Origin: Primula veris
Lineage: Eukaryota; Streptophyta; Magnoliopsida; Ericales; Primulaceae
Length of the DNA stretch: 64,000 bases
Assembly (NCBI GenBank): GCA_963682055.1
Contig: OY821746.1
Location: 20,898,481-20,962,480 of the forward strand
Direction: 5' to 3'
The translations under genes were made by a program, and so were the position numbers. The notes beneath the pieces are model-generated. The model searched no databases. It was given only the letters and a program-made list of their open reading frames with translations, and was not told the origin of the DNA. Below are positions 57,196-64,000 of this stretch, piece by piece. How positions within the stretch are numbered: the first letter of the stretch is position 1; each line of letters starts with the position of its first letter.

Positions 57196-57585
57196 CCAAG
57201 GTTTTTTTTCCCACTGGGTTTTCCTTGGCAAGGTTTTTAGCGAGACACGTTCCCATTATATCTCACTTAAGATTGCCGAAATTATGGGGAGTATCCTGTT
57301 GTATACTTCTTACCACTGTGTACTCTTTTGTCCTTCGACTAGAGGTTTTTCCCACTGGGTTTACTCTAGCAAGGTTTTGATGAGGCACTTGTTTTGTGGT
57401 TGATCCCCTACTACTACCACTATTGCACTCTTTTTCATTCGATCAGAGATTTTTCCATTGGGTTTCTCTGCCAAGGTTTTGATGAGGCACACTGTTTCAT
57501 GGTTAGTTAATTACATGAAATTTCGGCCTATATCATTCGGCTACACATCCTAGGTACCGGTTTTGTCTCACACTAGATTTTCCGG
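57196..57585 (+). repeat. Family II hairpins of element B (four units)
   Basis: Stems are ccaagg/ccttgg (57196-57201 with 57223-57228), ctagag/ctctag (57339-57344 with 57364-57369), cagaga/tctctg (57444-57449 with 57465-57470) and ccgg/ccgg (57557-57560 with 57582-57585). Loops of the first three contain cccaytggg or its close variant. The third stem is perfect here, while its counterpart in element A has a mismatch. Confidence 0.85.
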
Positions 57586-57676
57586 CCCTAAGGTTTTTAT
57601 TTGTTTAGCACTGCGAATGAACTCGACTCAGATCGACTGTATGAAGACGAAGAATTCAAGACGTCCAAAGGGGGAG

Positions 57677-57887
57677 TGTTGTAGGATATTATTGGACCAT
57701 TGGGCCTTACTCATAGTGGGCCTAAGTTGGGCTTTCTACATTGTATAACCCTAACCTCTTCTATATAAAGAAGGTTAGTGTCTTCTTGTATTCATATATT
57801 ATGATTAATAAAGACCATGTTGTGTCTCTCTATATTCTCTCTCTATATCTATATACATATATATGTGAGCTAATATGTCACACAACA
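57677..57887 (+). repeat. 3' LTR of element B
   Basis: 211 bp, TG...CA, with ctatataaag as the likely TATA box. It shares blocks such as attattgga and taaccctaacc with the LTRs of element A but is clearly diverged. Confidence 0.85.
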
Positions 57888-58149
57888 TTATCAATATTAA
57901 AGGGAGATGAAGAGAGGAGGGTAATTTTAAGGAAATAACACAAATAGCCCAAATGAAACATTTAATTGCAAATATAAAAAACATGTATTCGTTCAAGCCA
58001 CATTTCATTGACAAAAGTTATATAAATTAAAGAAATACATCTATCAAAATAAACTAAAACAACACTTAATAAAAAAGGATAAATTATTCAATAAAAATAC
58101 AAATTATTCAATAAAATTCATTCTAAAACTTGTTTATAACCGTAAAATT

Positions 58150-59442
58150 TCTAAATGTGCTCGATGAGATCTTCTTAAAGTTGATTGTGTATGGTGGTGT
58201 TCCGAAGTGATACACGCATACTTTCAAATGGATTGAAAGCGGGATTTGGAAAGGGCAATTGCGACGGTAGTGGATTATCAGAGTCCGCTGTTGGAAAATC
58301 CGTAAACATCAATTCTTCTGGTTTCTCATTTTCCACAATCATATTATGCATTATTATACAAGCTAGCATAATATATTTAATATCCTCTTGATCCCATAAG
58401 CGGGCCGACCCTTCTAAAATATGTCAACGAGATTGGAGCACACCGATTACACGCTCAACATCCTTTCTCATGGCTTCTTGATATTGAATAAAATCTTTTT
58501 GTTTTTGTGATAAATGATTTGTAATTGATTTTACAAAACAAGTCGAAGATAGATAAATTCCATCCGCGAGATAATAACCCATATTATATTGATGTCAATT
58601 AACTTGATAGTTGCAAGTAGGGGACTCACCTTCTAGTAGACTATCGAATATGTGCGATTCTTTTTAAACGTTGATGTCGTTGTTACAACCGGAGCACTAA
58701 AGTAAGCATGTCATATCCATAGATTTTGAGATGCGACTGCTTGAAAAACGATCGATGGCTCCTTACGGTGGCCACTTTAATATTGTGCGGCCCAAGCTGC
58801 AGTGCAATTTTTCCAACGCCAATGCATGCAATCGATGCTACCAATCATTCCTGGAAAACCCCGTTTAGTGTTGATATGGTTTAGTTTGCGCACATCCTGC
58901 TCATTCGGCTCTCTATGATATACCCCACTAAAAATATGAAAGATGCTACGAGTAAATTGCTTCATTCACGCAATTGATGTAAATGAGGATATTCGAAGAT
59001 ACTCTTCGAGAGAGTCAGCAGAGGCGTCGTACGATAGAATCCGCATGACGACGGTAATTTTTTGATAAGAGTTTATCCCAATGCGATGGGCAACATCGGT
59101 TTTTTGGCGGAAATAAGACCATTTTTCGATCAGCTCTTCCGCTATCCTAATAAAAAGAGGTTTATGCATTTGAAAACGCAATCTAAACTCTCTTGGAGAA
59201 TCATTCGATTTCTCACTAAAATAATCCTTTTGGAGTCTTGCATCACCTTCTTGGATTAAACGAGCCTTAACAATTCTTTTTTTTCTTGGTCTTTTAGAAT
59301 TTTGATTCTGGAAAGTTTTGTCTAAATAAAGGATAATACAAATTAGAGGGATAATGGGAGAGCGTCGGATTAAAAGGTTTTTGCAAAGTTGAGCCTCATT
59401 CTTGTCGGATTCGGATGAAGATATTGGGTTATTGTATTCCAT
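58150..59442 (-). pseudogene. PIF/Harbinger transposase pseudogene
   Basis: The N-terminal part is open at 58966-59442 (EFRLRFQMHKPLFIRIAEEL, RIGINSYQKITVVMRILSYD, ASADSLEEYLRI). The next piece at 58777-58965 contains GFPGMIGSIDCMHWRWKNC, with the first catalytic Asp. Beyond that the frame breaks repeatedly, but pieces remain to the conserved end, MLACIIMHNMIVENE, near 58369. These are hallmarks of the plant Harbinger nuclease also domesticated in ALP1-like proteins. Middle residues around the second and third catalytic positions are scrambled by indels. I did not find convincing terminal repeats, so element limits are unknown. Confidence 0.85.
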
Positions 59443-60391
59443 TTTTAAGTTTTAACTGGAGTTTATAATGCGATATTTTTTTTGGTGGAGATAAAAATAT
59501 AGAGAGAATAATATATGTGAATTGGTGAGTTGTGAATGGTGATGAGTGAGGGTTTATATATGGTGTACTTGGGGTCAACTATAAATTTTTAAACTATTGG
59601 GATCAAAACTAGCCGTTATTTAGTTTTTAAAAAATAGAGGATCAAAATAAATAAATTATAGTCGTTATTTGGGCTAATTTGTAATTTTCTAAACCGGTGA
59701 AACTTAAAAATAAAGAAAACTAGCCGTTATTACTTAATAATTTAAACATAAAAATACGGGGACCATTTTGTAATTAACAACGGTCGGATTTTTTTCAATT
59801 AAGCCTCCTTCATCTTCTGCTTAACTCGTCCCTCTCCCCATTTTCTCTCTCTCTTTCTTTCATCGCGTTACTCTCTTTCTCAGTCCAACATCAGCCGTTA
59901 TTATCTCAATCTGTCTCATCATGTTAATCCGTTAGGGCGGATCAACGTCCGTTATTGATCCTCTTAACATGTATAAATAAAAATTATGTCAAAATAATTG
60001 TCTTACCTTAATAGAACCATACCTAATTTTTTTTATTAAATGTTATATCGACTTACCGATAATATACCGGGTAAGATACTCCTATTCGAAACCGTGCAAC
60101 TTAGAGGTCGGAATAACATCATCCGGTGCAGACTAATTTCAAAACCACACCTACAATATTTTGCAAAATTATGGTAAAAATAGTCGTTCAGAATCCAGAC
60201 ACAAAAAATGAAACAAAGACACAAAAAATGAAACAAACACACATTTTGTAGCCACCACTCAAGGCCTTAAACTCCTATTTATTCTTGCCATTTTAGTACT
60301 CATTTTTTCAAGTAATTACACAATCAAACATACATACATATAGCAAAATATTTGATGTGACACAAAAACGGTACTATATTCGTAAAAACAC
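59443..60391. other. Intergenic, upstream region of the PPR gene
   Basis: No gene recognised. A pyrimidine-rich stretch (tctctctctttctttc) lies near 59845-59880. The short ccgttattt-type motif recurs several times between 59610 and 59960. Confidence 0.5.
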
Positions 60392-62719
60392 ATGATTACT
60401 CGCCAAAACCCTCACAAAACCCTCCAAATATTATTAGCCACTAAATCCCCACTAAAGCCCTTAAATAATCTCCACACATCTCAACATGACCACCAAGTGT
60501 TCGACAAAACTTCCAAACCAAACCCGATTGCGATACACCACTCGATGCTCTCGCGTCTTTGCAAAAACACCCCTTTCGAGACCCTCAAAATCTTCAAAAA
60601 CCGTGTCCGAAAGGGGTTCGATGGCAACATTGACGAGGCTACATTCGCGATTGCGCTCAAGGCTTGTAAGGGGAAGCCGAGACTCGGGTGCCAAGTTCAT
60701 GGCTTTTCCGTTTCTTCTGGTTTAGTTTGTGATATTAGTGTGTCGAATTCGTTAATGAGCATGTATTGTAAGTCGGGTATGTTTGATCAAGCTCGGAATG
60801 TTTTTGATAGAATAGATAATCCCGATATTGTTTCTTGGAACACCATTCTTTCGGGGTTTGAAAACGGCGATGATGCCTTGGCTTTCACCCGCCAAATGAA
60901 CATTTCTGGAATTGTTTTTGATCCCGTGACTTATTGTACTGTCCTTGCGCATTGCGCGGATCATGAGGAGTTCGTATTTGGTACTCAACTTCACTCGTTG
61001 ATATCAAAGTGTGGGTTTGGTTCTGAACTTTACGTAGGAAATGCTCTTATAACTTTGTATACGAAATGGGGTCGTATTATCGAAGCCGAAAAGATTTTCT
61101 ATGAGATACCCGATAAGGATTTGGTCTCGTGGAATGCAATTCTTTCGGGTTACGCTCAAGAGGGTAGATATGGAGTAGAGGCGATTTTGGCTTTTGCAGA
61201 AATGTTGACAAAAGGGATGAAAATTGATCATGTCTCTTTGATCAGTGCCATATCAGCTTGTGGATTTGAGAGAAACTTTAACTTCGGGAGAAAAGTACAT
61301 TGTTTGACTATAAGGATGGGTTATTTATATGATGTATCTCTGTGCAATTGTTTGATTTCAATGTATTTTAAGTGTGAGGCTGTCCATGATGCATTGTTCA
61401 TTTTTGAGGGTATGAGCGTACGCAATGTAGTTACTTGGACTACTATGCTCTCTATGAACGAAGAACATGCTATTCCCTTGTTTAATAAAATGAGGCGTGA
61501 TGGAGTTTATCCAAATGATGTTACATTTGTAGGATTAATTCATGCCATTACAAATAATAATGTGGTGGAAGAAGGCCAAATGATTCATGGGTTTTCTTTG
61601 AAATGTAACTTCTTATCAAAAATAAACGTCGCTAATAGCTTTGTCACGATGTATGCTCGATTTGAGTCCATGAGTGAGGCGCAGAAGATCTTCAACGATC
61701 TTGAGTACAGAGATACAATTTCATGGAATGCTTTAATTTCAGGTTATGCTCAAAATAGGCAGTCCCAAGAGGCTGTGTATACATATATGCTGGCGGTTTT
61801 AGAAGAAAAGCCGAATGAGTTCACACTGGGCAGCTTGTTACATGCGATTGGATCGGCTCAAGACATATCGATAAATCACGGTAAAAAGTGTCATTCTTTG
61901 TTGATAAAGCTCGGATTTAGTTATCACCAAGTAGTTTCGGGTGCCCTGCTAGATATGTATTCTAAGCGAGGGAGCATTTTAGAGTCGATCTGGGTCTTCG
62001 ACGATATAAAACAGAAAAACCATGTCTCGTGGACCGCTATAATTTCCGCTCACGCTAGGCACGGAGACTACGATTCCGTGATGAGTACATTTAGAGAGAT
62101 GGAAAGGAGAGAGATTAATCCCGACTACATCACGTTCCTTTCGGTGCTGACCGCTTGTGGGCGAAAGGGAATGGTCGACATGGGTGAACAAATCTTCGAC
62201 AAGATGGTTAATGGCCATTCTATCCAACCTTCAAGTGAGCATTACTCATGTATGGTGGACATGTTGGGCAGAGCTGGGAGGCTAAAAGAGGCCGAAGATT
62301 ATGTAAAACGAATACCTGGTGGTCCAGGGTTATCAGTTTTACAGAGCTTGTTGGGCTCGTGTAGGACTTATGGTGACGTGACGATGGCTAAGAGAGTAGC
62401 TGATGAACTGATAGAGATGGAGCCTGATGGGTCGGGTTCATACGTATTGTTGTCGAACTTATATGCTGAGAGAGGGGAGTGGGAGAAAGTGGCGAAGATC
62501 CGGAGGGGAATGAGGGAAAGGGGAGTCAAGAAGAAGGTTGGGTTGAGTTGGGCTGATATAGGGGTTGGTGTTGATGGTTCATTGTATCTTCATGGGTTCT
62601 CATCAGATGATAAATCTCACCCATTGTCTGAGGAAATATATGGAATGGCTGGGTGTATAGGATCAGAGATGAAGTTTTTGGAGAGAAAGAGACAATATAG
62701 TGGAGAAGAGGGTTTATAG
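60392..62719 (+). CDS. PLS-class pentatricopeptide repeat protein with E-type tail, no DYW domain
   Basis: 775 codons without an intron, as is normal for plant PPR genes. The first 40 or so residues (MITRQNPHKTLQILLATKSP onward) are basic and hydroxylated and look like an organelle presequence, mitochondrial more likely than plastid. From about residue 60 to 640 the protein is built of PPR motifs of the P, L and S kinds, with the recurring VSWNAILSGYAQ and GxQVHGxxxxxG patterns. After the last repeat come E-type motifs (SVLQSLLGSCRTYGDVTMAK, GSYVLLSNLYAERGEWEKVA, then GLSWADIGVGVDGSLYLHGF). It stops soon after SDDKSHPLSEEIYG, so no DYW deaminase domain is present. Such proteins usually pick C-to-U editing sites in organelle RNA and recruit a DYW partner. 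The target RNA is unknown. Confidence 0.94.
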   Translation: MITRQNPHKTLQILLATKSPLKPLNNLHTSQHDHQVFDKTSKPNPIAIHHSMLSRLCKNTPFETLKIFKNRVRKGFDGNIDEATFAIALKACKGKPRLGCQVHGFSVSSGLVCDISVSNSLMSMYCKSGMFDQARNVFDRIDNPDIVSWNTILSGFENGDDALAFTRQMNISGIVFDPVTYCTVLAHCADHEEFVFGTQLHSLISKCGFGSELYVGNALITLYTKWGRIIEAEKIFYEIPDKDLVSWNAILSGYAQEGRYGVEAILAFAEMLTKGMKIDHVSLISAISACGFERNFNFGRKVHCLTIRMGYLYDVSLCNCLISMYFKCEAVHDALFIFEGMSVRNVVTWTTMLSMNEEHAIPLFNKMRRDGVYPNDVTFVGLIHAITNNNVVEEGQMIHGFSLKCNFLSKINVANSFVTMYARFESMSEAQKIFNDLEYRDTISWNALISGYAQNRQSQEAVYTYMLAVLEEKPNEFTLGSLLHAIGSAQDISINHGKKCHSLLIKLGFSYHQVVSGALLDMYSKRGSILESIWVFDDIKQKNHVSWTAIISAHARHGDYDSVMSTFREMERREINPDYITFLSVLTACGRKGMVDMGEQIFDKMVNGHSIQPSSEHYSCMVDMLGRAGRLKEAEDYVKRIPGGPGLSVLQSLLGSCRTYGDVTMAKRVADELIEMEPDGSGSYVLLSNLYAERGEWEKVAKIRRGMRERGVKKKVGLSWADIGVGVDGSLYLHGFSSDDKSHPLSEEIYGMAGCIGSEMKFLERKRQYSGEEGL

Positions 62720-64000
62720 CATTTCATATCAAGGAAATTTTGATTTTCTGTTTCTTTGGAATTATGTGCTCTAATTTATCATATTTTCAGATTTTCCTCC
62801 TTGAAAGGCAATTAAGTGCGTGCAGCTTTTTAAGTTCATTTATCTTTTTCGGTTTTAAGTTGTGCTGCACTTTGTTGGCCTGCCTTTTACTTATCGATGT
62901 ACTGCATCTGTAGAGTCTGCTTAAAAGTTTTATCCCTTTTGATTTCTAATATGAAAATGCTGGAATATTAAGTAAACAGAACTCATTATTCAGGCTCGGA
63001 TACTAGCTTTGGCTTCGAAAATTGCATCCTAACAAGCTCCCCGGTTATAGTGTCTTCCCATTCTTAGTCTTTTTTCTAAACCGATACTCAGAAGAGCTGT
63101 CTTTTATAGTCTCACTGAAAAAGTAGGAAGAATATAGAATATCATGGACCAATTCATTATCTGGTTTTCGTTTTCAATAATAGAGAATCTGAATCACCTA
63201 GATAAAAACCAGATGTTCTTCTTTATTTAAGATTTTCAAAATCCTGTCAGACAAAATTAGACTCAGAATATGCTTTGCTGGAAAGTAAGTAATTTTATCA
63301 ACCCTAACAGATCACAGATGCTCAACAAAGCAGTTTCTAGTATTCAATCTGTGAAGGAGCGAGTGTTATACTGGCCTTTTCGTTTCCAAGCATGTGCAAA
63401 TGTTAGAGCAGTCTCTGAGTTATGAACCGTTGATTTTTAGAACATATTCACTTTACTCCGAAGCATATGGTATCGGTATTCATCTGGATTTACAAGCTCA
63501 CTAACAGAAATTCTTACGTAACCACCACCAAGTAACAACCACGAGATGTCTACAAGACACCTCGACTTACCATCATTTTCTTTTCCCTCTCCCCTCATAC
63601 AATGCATGTCTGTGAGTACGTCTATAAGATTAAAAAATAGCATATTCAGAAAAGTTTCTGTTCTCACTTGAAAACTTAAATTTTAGGGAATAGAAGTTTA
63701 ACAAGTACTCTTTTACCATTAATAAATCTATTTATCATGCTGTTAATAAGAACAAGATATTCAGTCAAATGATTACTTGTGCTGCTACAATTTTGTATGT
63801 ACTGCTAGGAAAACTCGGTGTTCAAACCAAAGAAACCAGTACAACTAAACAAAGGTCACTTCTCATACCGTTGTACATGAAGCGGACTATGTGACTAGGA
63901 AAAGTTGGAAGTATCAGGCCAGTTATTGCCACAATAAATAATCTTTGAATCAAACTGAAGCTGCAATACTAAATTGCAATGCAATTAGGATGTAATACAG
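62720..64000. other. 3' flank of the PPR gene, no further gene recognised
   Basis: The start is probably the PPR 3' untranslated region. The remainder is less AT-rich than most spacers here and could be untranslated or intron sequence of a neighbour outside the window, but no exon can be supported. Confidence 0.4.

Larger units (their letters stand above)
56163..57887 (+). mobile_element. LTR element B: internally deleted relative of element A (plus strand)
   Basis: The right LTR is complete (57677-57887, TGTTGTAGG...CACAACA) and preceded by the purine tract ccaaagggggag. The left LTR (from 56163) is recognisable only to about 56291. There it jumps directly into interior sequence homologous to the inverse of element A around 31868. 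The primer site, the rest of the LTR and most of the interior are therefore missing. The remaining interior, 56292-57676, matches the inverse of 30480-31870 with moderate divergence. The flanks do not show a clear target duplication (gtgtc against ttatc). No protein is encoded. Confidence 0.85.

Noticed and set aside
63437..63667. 76-codon minus-strand frame near the window end
   Set aside because: No domain, no supporting neighbours and composition like the surrounding spacer.

Overview
This is a stretch of nuclear DNA from a flowering plant, most likely a eudicot. The sequence is AT-rich. Genes have GT-AG introns and are far apart, and the space between them is filled with plant-type transposable elements. 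I cannot name the species.

Four host genes can be supported. A two-exon WIN1/SHINE-type AP2/ERF transcription factor lies at 8959-10649 (+). An eight-exon gene at 20373-24706 (+) encodes a DUF3119-family, probably chloroplast-targeted membrane protein of unknown function. A five-exon NADP-dependent alkenal double-bond reductase lies at 48565-54197 (+). An intronless PLS-class pentatricopeptide-repeat (PPR) protein with an E-type tail lies at 60392-62719 (+). They belong to unrelated pathways: surface lipids, plastid, detoxification/phenylpropanoid reduction and organelle RNA processing.

Mobile DNA region by region. 3.6-5.8 kb: an apparently intact pogo/Tigger (Lemi1/Emigrant-like) transposon with perfect 24-bp inverted termini, TA target duplication and an uninterrupted transposase. 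15.6-16.9 kb: a non-autonomous CACTA element. Introns of the host genes: three hAT-type and one Mutator-type miniature elements. 27.9-28.9 kb: a LINE relic. 29.0-29.9 kb: a Mutator-type foldback element. 30.3-37.1 kb: a young, complete but non-coding LTR retrotransposon (element A, minus strand) packed with short hairpins. 37.7-38.4 kb: a decayed pseudogene. 38.65-48.32 kb: a full-length Sirevirus-like Ty1-copia element (minus strand) with gag, a once-frameshifted pol, a third ORF and palindrome arrays. 56.2-57.9 kb: an internally deleted relative of element A in the opposite orientation (element B). 58.2-59.4 kb: a PIF/Harbinger transposase pseudogene.

The most unusual signal is in elements A and B. 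Two families of hairpins keep their loop sequence while their stems differ from unit to unit and remain complementary. Family I has a loop close to CCTGTCGT (sense strand). Family II has a larger loop centred on CCCAYTGGG. Element A has nearly identical LTRs and a perfect target-site duplication but no recognisable protein, so it moved recently using proteins made elsewhere. The hairpins are candidates for packaging or recognition structures, although a purely mutational origin is also possible. The nearby Sirevirus shows a parallel pattern: complementary arms of varying sequence around a fixed TCGG centre.
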